This document shows positions 1-10,268 of a stretch of 64,000 bases of DNA, one piece after another. A program made the translations under genes and the position numbers. This DNA is from Kondoa malvinella (taxonomy: Eukaryota; Basidiomycota; Agaricostilbomycetes; Agaricostilbales; Kondoaceae). The notes beneath the pieces are model-generated. The model saw nothing but the letters and a program-made list of their open reading frames with translations. It was not told the origin of the DNA and did no database searches. The stretch's first letter is position 1, and each line of letters starts with the position of its first letter. Location: positions 584,643-648,642 of the forward strand of contig BCIM01000004.1 in the NCBI GenBank assembly GCA_039545315.1, written 5' to 3'.

Positions 1-534
1 CTGAACACGGCTGATGTTATAAGCTGTTGAAAGTTTTGTGCAAAATACACGCAGATGCTGTCCTGTATGCTGCAGCATAAGATCCCATCGCCTGTCCCAA
101 TCGACTTCTTGCTTGACAATAGCTCCGACTTCAAGCGGTGTATCTGAATAGTGCACAGCTGAAAGGCCAACTCTTCGCACATCCTTGATGAAGATAGGCT
201 GCTGAGCATCTTGGCCGATCACTCGGACGTGCCCTTGATCATGCAGCTGCCCTCCTCCTTCCGGAAAGAAAGCCGTGTCTTGAAATTGAATAGCATACTC
301 TTCTTTCGGCTCTTTAGCCGCACCTTTCACACTCTTCTTGGGCTTCTCCTTGCTGGCCGATGGAACAGGCGAGCATTTAGTCACTTTAGTCTCTAAAGTC
401 TTGAGCAATGGGTTGATTTGACAAGCTAGAATTCCGACGTAGCGTTCCTCTTCTGTTGGGAGATCAAAGGGAATGTTGATATAGTCTCCAGGAATCTGCA
501 ATTCGGTCGCATGAAATTCTCGACGACCTGGCAT
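1..534 (-). CDS. AlaX/AARSD1-like tRNA-editing protein (N-terminal part)
   Basis: The minus strand reads without a stop from an ATG at 534 to the left edge, so the C-terminal part lies outside the window. The translation has the start typical of alanyl-tRNA editing proteins (VGILACQINPLLKTLET), then the FFPEGGGQLHDQG segment and the zinc-binding motif LQHTGQHL with its HxxxH histidines. Members of this family hydrolyse mischarged Ser-tRNA(Ala) in trans in the cytosol. A Lys-rich linker (about residues 50-65) sits between the first strand and the PEGGGQ segment. The frame stays open upstream of 534 to about 700, so the start could be further out. I chose 534 because family homology begins soon after it and a small divergent ORF begins at 642. 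Confidence 0.85.
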   Translation of the reverse strand, partial: MPGRREFHATELQIPGDYINIPFDLPTEEERYVGILACQINPLLKTLETKVTKCSPVPSASKEKPKKSVKGAAKEPKEEYAIQFQDTAFFPEGGGQLHDQGHVRVIGQDAQQPIFIKDVRRVGLSAVHYSDTPLEVGAIVKQEVDWDRRWDLMLQHTGQHLRVFCTKLSTAYNISRVQ

Positions 535-641
535 CTTGACCTGACACAGCCGGCGACCAGTCCAAGTACAACGACGAAGCAACGCTTGATACAGATTGAT
601 CCAAAGGAGCGAGAGATCGTGTTCACTTGCCTCTTGATGCG

Positions 642-881
642 ATGGAAGAGATACTTCGTCAATGCAAGCTGCGCCCACCAGATGTTTCGGCTTTGAACAG
701 ACTTCGGCGAATTACAGCTGCTCGGGCGCTCCTCAATGTCTCTGTCGCTGTTGCTCCAATGACCGCTAGACCGTGTGAGACCAAGAAGCCTGAACTCGTT
801 GTCCCAGAAGTACCTAGCGTCAATCGCCTAAGCTCGAGAGAGTCGAGTCAAAGCAGTCTTGCATTCTGCCAATGGCTCTAA
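642..881 (+). CDS. Small hypothetical protein divergent from the AlaX gene
   Basis: An ATG at 642 opens an 79-codon frame ending in TAA. It begins MEEILRQCKLRPPDVSALNR, followed by an Arg/Ala-rich helix (RLRRITAARALLN), which looks like a real amphipathic N-terminus. The remainder is Pro/Ser-rich. It lies about 110 bp from the start of the divergent editing-protein gene. Further exons downstream are possible but none could be proven. The opposite strand is also open here, so this call depends on composition only. No family recognised. Confidence 0.35.
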   Translation: MEEILRQCKLRPPDVSALNRLRRITAARALLNVSVAVAPMTARPCETKKPELVVPEVPSVNRLSSRESSQSSLAFCQWL

Positions 882-1180
882 GCTTCATCTCTGCACGTAC
901 AGTCTTCTGGTGTCTTGCTCAGACTTGCTGTTTCCCCGCTTGCTACTTGGATTCCTTTCGTTCGAGTGTTCGCTACATCTAACTACTTTTCATGCCTATC
1001 CTGTGCTCTGGCCATGCTCTCGCAACAAGACAGATGCTTGGCTCGAGCTTATCGTCACCCGGAGCGGCTCGCAAGCGACAAAAATGTCTCTGCTGAAAAT
1101 AACCTTTTTCTGTTTTTCCCGGGATCCAATCTCTTTTTTCTACTAGTAGCTAGCGACAACTGGCCTTGAACACCAGACCG

Positions 1181-3678
1181 ATGGCTAAACCAGCATTGAG
1201 CAGAGGCGCGACGGAGGTGGATAAAGAAGTCGAACCTAGTACACAGGATGCAAATGTGGACGTTGCGGGTGTCGCTACGTTGGCACATGAAGGTGGAGAG
1301 CAGCCTGGGTTGCAGCGCAAGCTAGGAGCAAGGCAGTTACAGATGGTGAGATTTCCCATCCTGCGCTTGATGATAATCGGCTAATTTGGCTTATCGCTTT
1401 TTTGATCGTCATTGGCGGTACATTAGGCTCAGTATGTACTCAAAAATGACTAGTCGAATATGGCTGATTGAGATATAGGGTCTCTTCTTGGGCAGTGGAG
1501 AAGCTCTGGCGCAGGGTGGTCCAGTCTGTTCTCTCTTCTGTTCCCTTTTTGTTCCAAAGCTGAAGCCCATTGTGTCAGGTCGGAAGTGAGTGCTCGAGTC
1601 ATGGTAACGACAGTATCTGATACGCAGTATAGCTTTGCTAGGATATCTCATCAGTATGTAACCTTATCACATCAAGAAGTTAGGAGCTGATTGTCACCTT
1701 AGTGGGCGTGATCGTCTGGTCTACGATGATAGCGTTGGGCGAGAGTGCGTCACATCGCCTAGCGTTGCAAGCTCGTCGCTAAATCAGTCTACAGTGGCCG
1801 CTTTATTCCCAGTTCCAGGGGGCTTCGTACACTATGCATCAAGATTCCTCGACCCAGCGATAGGTTTCAGCGTTGGCTGGACCTATGTTTACGAGCTTGC
1901 GGTTGTCCTGCCTACAGAGATCACTGGAGGCAGTATCGTCATCAGTTGTAAGTCTGCAGCCTCTGCAGCAGCATCTTCATTTCGCTCATGTCTATACTTG
2001 CGACTGCCTCAGATTGGGACTCCGAAACTAGCGAGGCTGTTTGGATCGCCATGTATATTGTCGTGATTGCTATCATCAACATGCTGGGAGTGCGCGTGTA
2101 TGGTGAAGTAGGCCATTTTTAGCTCATGACACTGCAGACAGCTCATCGTCCATGCACAGGTAGAATATTGGTTGGCTCTCGTCAAGGTTATCACAGCTAT
2201 AGGCCTGATTATACTCAACCTCGTCATCGCGCTGGGAGGAGGTCCGACTCACGACAGATTAGGGTTTCGCTACTGGATCAGTAAGCCAAACAAGGTCGTG
2301 TCTTGTCGCAAGCTAACAATCCGGCGCAGACCCGGGTGCCTTTGCACAATACAACGATATCGCTGGCCCTACAGGCAGATTTTTGGCTTTTTGGTCGGTC
2401 TTCGTGCAAGCAGCGTTCTCTTTCCTTGGCACAGAAGTGAGTGATCGATCTCACTGCCTCTGTCGGGGGCTGAGACGGTCTCTTGGGACCCACAGGTAGT
2501 CGCTTTGACGGCAGCTGAAACGAAAAATCCCGGAAGAAATCTCTCCATTGCTACAAAACGAGTCTTCATCCGGATCTTTCTCTTCTATGTTGGAGGCAGT
2601 GCGTCTAAATCCCTTGAACAATATATCAATCTTCTCACCAGACTGCCTTAGTCTTCACCATCGGTCTGACAGTACCTTTCAACGATCCTAGTCTCATCTC
2701 AGGCGCCGGTACAGCATCATCACCTTTCGTCATCGCCATACAAAGAGCTCAGATACAGGTCCTACCATCAATTGTCAACGCTGTAATTCTGCTATCAACT
2801 TTCTCAGCCGGTTCATCATATGTGTATGCCAACTCAAGGACACTGTATGGTCTAGCGAATGATAGACAGGCACCAGCAATCTTCCGAAAGTGTCTGAAGA
2901 GTACGTCGTGTTGTTTCGCTCTAGTCGCAGCTGATTTGAGTCCGTAGACGGTCTCCCATGGCCTGCTCTCATATTCTGTCTCTCCTTTGGGCTTCTGGCG
3001 TTCATGAACGTCAATATTTCATCCGAAACAGTCTTTGGTATGCATCATTATAATTCTACATAAATATCTTATTGATCTTGATCAGGCTGGCTGTACCTCA
3101 TCAGCTCTATCGTGAGTCTTGTTTCTCTTCAACAATACTTCTGATTGACAACGACCATGCTTTAGACCGGGATCCTGATCTGGATGGCTATTCTCGCATC
3201 TTACCTACGCTTCTATGCCGCATGCAAAGTCCAAGGAGTATCAAGAGAGAGCTTTCCATACAGAGCACCGCTGCAACCGTACCTCTCTTGGTTTGGCTTC
3301 ATCATGCTCTTCCTTATGTGAGTTATAGATCACCTTGCAACCGATCCTTGCTGAAGCGATACTTCATAGCGTGCTGTTCAGCGGATTCGGCGTCTTCTTG
3401 AGCGGATCTTGGAACAGTGAGCCACTCCATCGTCACTGTATCCGAGCTTATCGTTTCAATCAGTCTCCGACTTCCTCAGCGCCTACATTTCGCTACCCAT
3501 CACCTTCGCCTTCTACATTGTCTGGAAGTTCTGGAAGAAGACGAAATGGATCGCCCTTGCCGATATTGACCTGTACTCAGGTCGTCACACTGTTATGGAA
3601 GAGCAAGCGGGCGAAGAAGCATTCTACGACAATGAGAAGATTTCTTTCAAGCGCAAGCTGCTTAATGCTGTCGCGTAG
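1181..3678 (+). CDS. Amino-acid permease (APC/YAT family)
   Basis: Spliced exons give a complete yeast-type amino-acid transporter. After a hydrophilic N-terminus comes RQLQM, then IVIGGTLGSGLFLGSGEALA (TM1 signature), LGEMAALFPVPGGFVHYASR (TM3 region), GWTYVYELAVVLPTEI, FSFLGTEVVALTAAETKNP and later NSRTLYGLANDRQAPAIFRK with WPALIFCLSFG. About twelve membrane helices are expected, and the protein would import amino acids by proton symport at the plasma membrane. The gene has about a dozen short introns. The first intron (1346-1404) ends in TTG rather than AG, followed by a 27-nt microexon (1405-1431) carrying the conserved GGTLGS. The exon after GGP is also hard to join; a canonical reading uses a GTCTGT donor. 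Stop TAG at 3676. Substrate specificity cannot be read from the sequence. Confidence 0.93.
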
Positions 3679-3862
3679 CCTGCAATGTCATGTCGTGATG
3701 CTCTGTCACATGTAGAACCGGAAGTGTACCTCGCGGTCATGACTATTTTCCGATTTCAAGTTAAGCAATTCTGCCACTTCTCTCCTTCTTCCTTCTCTCC
3801 TCTCCTCAGATTTCTTTAGCCATCATTCCTTCAAACCGCTTAATACCATCGGCTTTCCTGCA

Positions 3863-4488
3863 TCAGAACATCAGAAAAGTCCAGATGTCGGCAAAGAGCA
3901 CGTACAATCCAACTCCGTTCAAGGCACTTTCGACGTAAATTTCGGCGGAGCTATACTCAAAAGATCAGTCAGGTCAAACAGATGCTTGGTCGTAGACGTA
4001 CGGCTTGAGCTCAGCAGAAGCGTCAAGAGCTCCAGCCTTCAGGAAGAGCACACCAGGCATGGCGTCAGGAACGCTGTACAAAGGGGAGCTGCAAGCGCCG
4101 CAGAAGGAGCGATGGACAGTCCTGCCGCTGTCGGATGATTTGTCCTCAAAGACCTATGAATCAAGATGCAAGTCAGTCAAGTTTTCTCCACATTCTACTG
4201 CACGGCTCACAGTTGGCTGTCCTTTAGTGATCTTTACAGCGTCAGGGCTGCTCTTTACATTGAGCGAGCCGATGGAGTGGAGTCTGATGCAAGTTTGGCA
4301 CCACTATCTCCAAGCGTAAGCAAATTTCGCTATTCTCGGGCTAGACGTACGCAGGCAATAGATTGCTGGTCAGCAATGTCTCCTTGCGCCTCGAATTGGA
4401 CGGCTCCCTGTTCAAACATGTGAGACTGTGCTTTCGCTATTTATGTCTTGAAATAGCTCACGCAGTAACATTTTCCTGTCATTGTCAT
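3863..4488 (-). CDS. GFA / CENP-V-type zinc domain protein
   Basis: Five short exons on the minus strand join in phase. The protein starts MTMTGKCYCGAVQFEA and continues to ACWCQTCIRLHSIGS, DAVKITKGQPT, then RSFCGACSSPLYS and MPGVLFLKAGALD. The Cys pairs (CYC, CWCQTC, CGAC) are the zinc ligands of the glutathione-dependent formaldehyde-activating enzyme/CENP-V fold. Family members include S-hydroxymethylglutathione synthase, but most are uncharacterised, so the substrate is unknown. Introns use GTGAGC, GTACGT and GTGAGC donors. The last exon ends in FLMF followed by TGA. Length is about 130 residues, normal for a single-domain member. Confidence 0.85.
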
Positions 4489-5090
4489 CTTGGGCTGAGT
4501 GTGTTTAGTTGAGTGTTTGGATGAGTATAGGCTTTACGGGTCGTTGAGGAGAAGGATAGACTGCATGAGGGATCTGCAGCGTTGCCCCGCTTCAGATGAC
4601 CTGGTCGCGTGGCGAGTTCAGCCGCAGCACGCGCTGCTTCTCGTTGTACTGTTACTCTAGTCACTACTATTGCAGACTTCAGGGATACTGAAGGCATCTA
4701 GTCCGTGTTCATGCGACGAATTCAATTTGCAAATCTCGTCTTGTCACGGACCTCAAACACCTCGTGCACTACTGTATGCTGCCCAATCAGCTAGCCGCTA
4801 CCATCAGGACAGCTCTTGGCTTGCTGTCGGCGCAGCACAAGACTCTATTGCGAGTCCAGATTTCCCAGCCATTTTGAATTACCATTTCCGTAAAAACTTG
4901 ACAGACTCCCGATTGCCTATATGCGTCTACTAGTCCTGTTCCGACCTCTCAAAAGGATTAGATCTGCTCTTGCTTTCCTTTCCTCGCACGTCTCCTTTTC
5001 TCATCAGTCAAACACACATTCATTTTCTCCTCTTCAAAGTCACTCGCTCACAACACCTCACTACACTCCTACTAAGCCCAACACATCACA
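4489..5090. other. Intergenic region upstream of the secreted Ser-rich gene
   Basis: No convincing coding exon. The last 60 bases before 5091 are CT-rich and C/A-rich and end in ACATCACAATGG, a normal fungal leader and start context. This is probably a shared promoter between the divergent genes at 4488 and 5091. Confidence 0.4.
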
Positions 5091-6676
5091 ATGGTCCTCC
5101 TACCTAGCTTTGCTACTCTTCTCTGCGTCGCCTCGACTGCTTCTCTAGTCTCGGCTGGACATGCCAAAGGCGGCTTTCACCGCGCGCGCAGGCAGTGGAA
5201 CAGCGTCGAAGCCAACAATGGCAACGCTGTCAACTCCACTGAAGCATGGGTCGCTCCCACTGTAAGCTTGTTCCTGCATACTCGAATAGGCCTTGATCTG
5301 ACTCGCTATGCGCAGACTATTCCTTCTGTGAAGAAGGTCGAAACTACAAGCACCTCTACTTGGTCACCTCCTGCAGAGGTACCATCCCCTTTAAGTCTGC
5401 CGAGCATCGAGCTTATGACAGTAGCAGACCACGAAAACCAGCTCTTCCGCTTGGAAGCAAGACACTACTTCAGCCGAGAAGAAGACCAGCAGCACCGAAG
5501 CCTGGAAGGAGACTAGTGAGACCAAGAAGGTTCGTTCAGCCACCTGATCTTTCGAGCAATGCTTAAATCTACTCTAGCCTTCGTCTTCGCAAGCTGCAAA
5601 AACCACCAGCACTTCTACCTGGGTCCCAGAAACGACCAGCACCAAGTCCTCGAGCTCATCCACAAAGACTTCAAGCTCATCCACAAAGACTTCAAGCTCT
5701 TCGACCTACACTCCATCTAGCTCGTCCAAATCACCTAGCTCTTCGTCTAGCTCTTCGAGCTCCAGCTCATCAAAAGCCAGCTCTAGCTCTGCAAAAGCCA
5801 GCTCAAGCTCAGCAAAAGCCAGCTCATCAAGCTCATCCAAGGTTGTCGAGACTTCTTCTACCGCTATCTCTTCAAGCAAAGTCGTTATGCCGAGCTCGAT
5901 GGCTACTATCAGACGATCATCCTTCTCCTCGTCTTCAGCCGCGGTCGCTTCATCCACACCTGTCGTCGTCTCTTCGTCAGCTGCCGGTAAATCTTCGTCC
6001 GCAGTACAAGAGTCCAGCTCTGCCCTAGTCATCAAGTCTGTTGTTTCGTCTGTAAAGGAGGAAGTCAGCTCGGTTGCTTCATCCGTATATGAAGACGTCA
6101 GCTCGGTTGCTTCATCTGTATATGAAGATGTCAGTTCTGTAGCGTCTTCCATTCTCGTGAGTCTGCTCTTGCCCTCCGCTAGCTCAATCTGACATTCCTA
6201 TAGCCCTCGGTCGTCAGCGAATCCGCTTCAGCTACCATTTCCTCAGCAGCTAGTCTAGACATGGCTTCTTCAGCTTCATCTTCCGCTCCAGCTTCATCAT
6301 CAAGCGCTGTCCTCCTACCCAAGAATTATGTCATTTTCGAATCTACTGAAAAGTGAGCATCATTCCTTCTTCCTGCAAAGCTGTACTAATGCTCTGGTTC
6401 AGCCCATACAACGATCTTCCTGATCAACCTATTCTCTCTGGTGCTTCAGTCGGAGCATGCCAAGATGCTTGCTCAGCCAACATCGACTGTGCAGGATTTG
6501 TCATTCGCGCACCTGAATTCGGTTCGACTTGCTACCTCAAAGCGGCAGGCATCACAGGTGGCGGTGACCCTCGTCCTATCCCAGGTTTCACAACGGGTAT
6601 CGTCACTCAGGGATTGGTCACGAGATCCGCTAAATGCGCAGACTTGAATTTGGGCGAAGGATGCATTGATGCATAG
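5091..6676 (+). CDS. Secreted Ser/Thr-rich cell-surface protein with C-terminal PAN-like Cys domain
   Basis: The first exon encodes a signal peptide (MVLLPSFATLLCVASTASLV followed by SAG) and a basic HRARR site resembling a Kex2 cleavage site. After in-phase introns near 5261-5315 and 5380-5430 a long Ser/Thr-rich stalk follows. It has two direct repeats of a KTSSSST unit (about 5657-5700), SSSSAKA units, and two and a half copies of a 12-residue VSSVASSVYED unit (6060-6140). The C-terminal domain (after the intron near 6352-6402) has regularly spaced cysteines in a PAN/apple-like pattern: ACQDACSANIDCAGFVI, then STCYLKA. No C-terminal GPI signal or membrane helix is visible, so the protein is probably secreted or wall-bound by other means. 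Stop TAG at 6674. Confidence 0.8.
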
Positions 6677-7037
6677 GTTTCATACAGCCCGGCGCTGTAT
6701 TTTTGTAAGGGTGTCATTGTGCTGGCATAGAAAGTAATTAGCTGTACAACTCTTTTTATTACAATGTCCTGTTCTTCTTCGTACTCCGCTTCTCGTTTAG
6801 GGTTCGACAGAATACGGAGTTCCCAGGTGTCGAAGGAAGAGATGATACTGCCAGCCAACAGACGCACAGTACGGCTGTCTCGGCTCACATGTATCCTCTA
6901 TTGCACGCAGCATTGCTCTTTCGGTACTATGTGATGACCAACGCCCGGAATAGAAACTCATCATGAAATGTACGTCAAACATAGCTTTCGTGAAACCGAG
7001 TAAAAAAGGAAGATAAAAGGATGGAGTGATGTGGTAC
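6677..7037. other. Intergenic, no gene seen
   Basis: Convergent gap between the secreted protein gene and the minus-strand gene ending at 7038. Reading frames here are short and without recognisable composition. Confidence 0.4.
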
Positions 7038-7710
7038 TTATTTCTTCAGAACATGATAGAAGGCAGAGACCGCAATATCGTACTGAAGTAGCTCCTCTAC
7101 TTTGGCGTTATGACGGGAAGCTGCCACGTTGTAATGTCCTGTTTGGACGTTGTAGTCCGCTCGGAGCAGGACGGATATAATCGGGCGTAGTTGGTTCAAA
7201 AGTGTACGTGCCAATGATTTACTAGGTAGTCATAGCTTGCTTTAAGGGCGGTTTGTACTCCTTCGAAAGCAGCCTGTATTCGACGAGCATTCTCTTCGGT
7301 AGAGTCGTGCTCTTTTCCGGCATAAGATAATGTGGCAGCGACCTCAGCGGCAGCGACTGCGCGATCCAGAGCAACTTGCAGCTCCGCCTGATGTCTTTGC
7401 TGGACGTGAAGATTGCTCAGTGCGTCATGACGCTGCATATAGAAATGCTATTGCAGGATATCTGGACCAAGCATGTCGTAGACGATGTCTGAACCTGTTG
7501 TGCGAGAGACAGAGGAGCGCTGATGTTACAAGAATGACAGGCAAGAGGGTAAGCTTTCCAAATCGTTTCATTCACGACAGAGGCGGTGAGGCGTTGAATG
7601 TTTCGCTCGAAAAGCCATCCCAAAAGCGATGCTAAAAGCGATGTTGAGCGATACGAAGAGCGATTTTGAGCAGTGTGATTTGTCTTGGCAGACACAGCAC
7701 TACACCGCAC
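7038..7710 (-). CDS. Hypothetical helical protein, exon structure unresolved
   Basis: Two protein-like stretches lie on the minus strand. One (about 7205-7438) reads MQRHDALSNLHVQQRHQAEL and continues as Ala/Glu-rich helix. The other ends at TAA 7038-7040 and contains LARTLLNQLRPIISVLLRAD, then VEELLQYDIAVSAFYHVLKK. Both look like amphipathic helices of a small all-alpha protein. They are in different frames, and no canonical splice joins them in phase near 7215-7235. An upstream exon with an ATG at 7710 is possible. No family was recognised; it could be a subunit of a larger complex. Span and start are approximate. Confidence 0.4.
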
Positions 7711-8343
7711 GGCAAATAGGTCGAAACCGGTAGGGGCAAATGGGCATCGCCTCGCTGTTACCCTGATCTCTTGAGCAGACTACCATTGATCCCGATGGAC
7801 AGTTTCAGACACGAGGCTTGCTCGAGAGCTTGCTGTTGATAGGCGTCTGTAACTAGTTGACTGGCGTCATGACATCCAGGAGAAGCAAATCTCTACCGAC
7901 TTCTTTTACCAGCCGCTCTTATAACGAGTTCTCGCGTCTCCAAAGAACAGACATTCATAGTCTGGATCCTCTTCAAGCTAATTGCCGGTAGATCGCTTGC
8001 ATGTCATTGAGAATGAGAGATGGTCGTCATTTGGAATGAGAGATGATAGGACGATCCTGTAGCAAAGCAGTCTGATGCGGATTGATTCGAGAGCGCTGTC
8101 CTGTCTGGTCTCGTCATCGTCGGTACTTTTGCCTCAGAAATGGATGCAGGCTGCTCGCGTTTCATCGTCTCCCTTGACTGCTTCTATGATAACGAATATC
8201 GCTCGACCACCAGTATCTTTGCGAAACATTCAGCGCACGTCTTGTATCATCCCCCTGGAGAGACTTACAGTATGAAGCCCCTGCCCTAGCGAGAAGCTCA
8301 ATTCATGCATGACAAGCTTTCTCCCGCTGAAAAAGCATCTGCC
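7711..8343. other. Intergenic region, no gene seen
   Basis: No reading frame with convincing composition on either strand. A short direct repetition of gagatg-type words occurs around 8005-8050. It separates two minus-strand genes, so it includes the 5' region of the gene at 7038-7710 and the 3' region of the HTH gene. Confidence 0.35.
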
Positions 8344-8913
8344 TCAGACTTTGCTAATCCTGCTCGTGTGGGAATTTACCTTTCCTTGTCGCGGCGGTCG
8401 ACACCTGGACTTTAAATCCTCCTTTGCACACACCTCCTTCTCAATTCTCGGAATGACGGGATAGCCAGGATTTAGCTTGACGTTGAAGCCCTCTCGTTCC
8501 AGCTCTGGGTGTCGCTGCAGAAAGCCATCAAGCCATTCGCTTGCCAATTCAATCCGTTCTTTGTGCTTGTCCCGATAATTGCTATGTCCAATCATTTGGA
8601 TGTATTGCGCTGGAACAGAACCCGTCGGACCAAGCAACAGACTTTGGATATCCGCAACTAGAGCTGTCTCTTCTTCTGCAGATAATTCAGGTTGTCGAAG
8701 CGGTTCCGGAGGGAATAGTAGACTTGATTCGTATTGACTTTTGACGCCTCGCAAGCGTCTGGCCAGAGTAGAGACGGGAATATCAAAGTCCCTTGCCGCT
8801 TGTGCTTGGCTTGAGCGTCCGCTGCGTACTTGATCAACAGCCAAATTGGTATTTTCCTCGCGCTCTCTTGCTTCATCCATTTGATGCACCGACTTTCTTC
8901 TTATGGCTGGCAT
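8344..8913 (-). CDS. HTH psq/CENP-B-type DNA-binding protein (pogo/Tc5-like transposase N-terminus)
   Basis: An ATG at 8913 starts a single-exon frame to TGA at 8344. The protein (MPAIRRKSVHQMDEAR) carries a Psq-type helix-turn-helix, with SSQAQAARDFDIPVSTLARR at about residues 33-52. A second, CENP-B/Tc5-type HTH follows, with SAEEETALVADIQSLL and ASEWLDGFLQRHPELE. This pair is the DNA-binding module of pogo/Tc5 (Tc1/mariner) transposases and of proteins domesticated from them. The DDE catalytic domain is missing: the frame ends about 40 residues after the second HTH. It is therefore either a transposon remnant or a domesticated DNA-binding protein. No terminal inverted repeats were found. 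Confidence 0.72.
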   Translation of the reverse strand: MPAIRRKSVHQMDEAREREENTNLAVDQVRSGRSSQAQAARDFDIPVSTLARRLRGVKSQYESSLLFPPEPLRQPELSAEEETALVADIQSLLLGPTGSVPAQYIQMIGHSNYRDKHKERIELASEWLDGFLQRHPELEREGFNVKLNPGYPVIPRIEKEVCAKEDLKSRCRPPRQGKVNSHTSRISKV

Positions 8914-9232
8914 GTTTTTGGTTGGATGTTCGTTGCAGAACGAGATCAAGGAGAGAAAGGCAAAGACAGATAGAGAGGAGAATCAAAACAACGCGCGTCA
9001 TGCATATCCTATGACTTCACAAAGCTTCTCAAGCCATTTCTACTCCATAGCACGCGTCGCTGCTTGGACAGATTCGACAGAATTCGCACGAAGAGCAGGA
9101 CCAGAGAAAGGTATTCAGTCAAAGACATGTGGTTTCGCACTTGGGTGCTTGTTCGAGGTCAAGCACGGTCGAGCATCTTTATTCTCTCTTTTTCGCTTCT
9201 ATTTCTTCTGCTAGTGGTACCAATTTGGGAAC

Positions 9233-10152
9233 ATGCAGCAGCGTATCATCATTGTCGGAGGGCACGGCAAAGTATCCCTTCACGCTACAAAGCTTCTCTC
9301 TTCCCGCTATCAAGTCATTTCCATCATTCGCGATGCTGCCCAAACAGCAGACATAGAAGCTGCCGGTGCGAAAGCCAAAGTCCTCTCTATTGAAGACAGC
9401 TCTCAGGCGGACTTTGCGCAAATGTTTAAAGATGCTAAAGCTGTAATTTGGTCGTTCGTCTGTCTTTTGCATTCTTCTTAATATCCGGCTGAGTATCGCT
9501 TCAGAGCTGGAGCAGGTGGAAAAGGCGGGAGGGAGCGAACGAAAGCCGTGGATGAAGTGGGAGCTATCAAGGTCATTGATGCGATTGCCAGCCTACAGAA
9601 CAAGCCCAAATACATTTGCGTCTCGGCTATTGATGTGAGAGATAGGAGCAAGGTGCCTAGTCATTATGTGAGCCACCCTGTGCTTCGATTGTCTGTTGTG
9701 CTGATCAGAACCTAGGATGCTAGCTGAGAAAGGTTATGCAGCTATTGGACCATACTAGTACGCTGCATCAGTCTCAATGCAACTAAATGCTGATAACGAG
9801 CGGCAGTGACGCGAAACTCGCAGCGGACAAGTATTTGGCCAAACAATCTTTCAATTGGACCATCCTTCGTCCTGGTCAGCTCCTGGATGAAGCAGGTACT
9901 GGAAAAGTCGAGCTAGACACCACCAAGCTAGCTCCGAGCACAGCTGTTCCCGTATGTCACCCCCCTTCAATTCTCCTCTTCGCCCAGTTTTGATTGTTTG
10001 GGCAGCGCGAAGATGTAGGTCGAGTGATCGCTGAGCTAGTAGAGCGAGATGATGCTGGAGGAATGGCTTTGGATCTGAGGAAAGGCGATACACCTGTTGC
10101 AGACGCGGTCGAACAAGCTATCAAGACCAAAGCTTCAAAGCTGAATTTCTGA
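9233..10152 (+). CDS. NAD(P)-binding Rossmann oxidoreductase (atypical SDR, NmrA/YMR090W-like)
   Basis: The protein begins [20 protein letters not shown], a Rossmann GGxGKVS variant of the dinucleotide-binding loop, followed by VISIIRD. Spliced exons continue with [43 protein letters not shown] and [20 protein letters not shown], typical of small atypical SDR proteins. The [10 protein letters not shown] segment is formed across an intron (donor at about 9753, GTACGC). The intron before MLAEKG fits a GTCATT donor with acceptor at about 9711. The first intron uses GTTCGT. The last exon begins [12 protein letters not shown] and ends KLNF, TGA 10150-10152. The reaction is unknown; such proteins act as NAD(P)H sensors or reductases. 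Confidence 0.85.
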
Positions 10153-10268
10153 ATCTAATTGAACAAGCTCCTGTAGATCAAGTACACTTCTGTAACGCGT
10201 CTGAGCACCGGCCATTCCAATCGTTGACCTGAAACTTCTAGTCCATCACTAGTTGGCCGCTTACTCCG

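Noticed and set aside
2278..3014. Minus-strand frames within the permease gene
   Set aside because: Overlap exons whose spliced product is an unmistakable transporter.
5706..6152. Long minus-strand acidic frame with repeated TSSYTDEATEL units
   Set aside because: It is the antisense of the Ser-rich repeats of the secreted protein, which has a signal peptide and an ordered C-terminal domain.
9700..9715. Suspected frameshift in the NAD(P)-binding reductase
   Set aside because: A GTCATT donor at about 9660 with an acceptor before AACCTAGG restores the frame with a canonical GT-AG intron.
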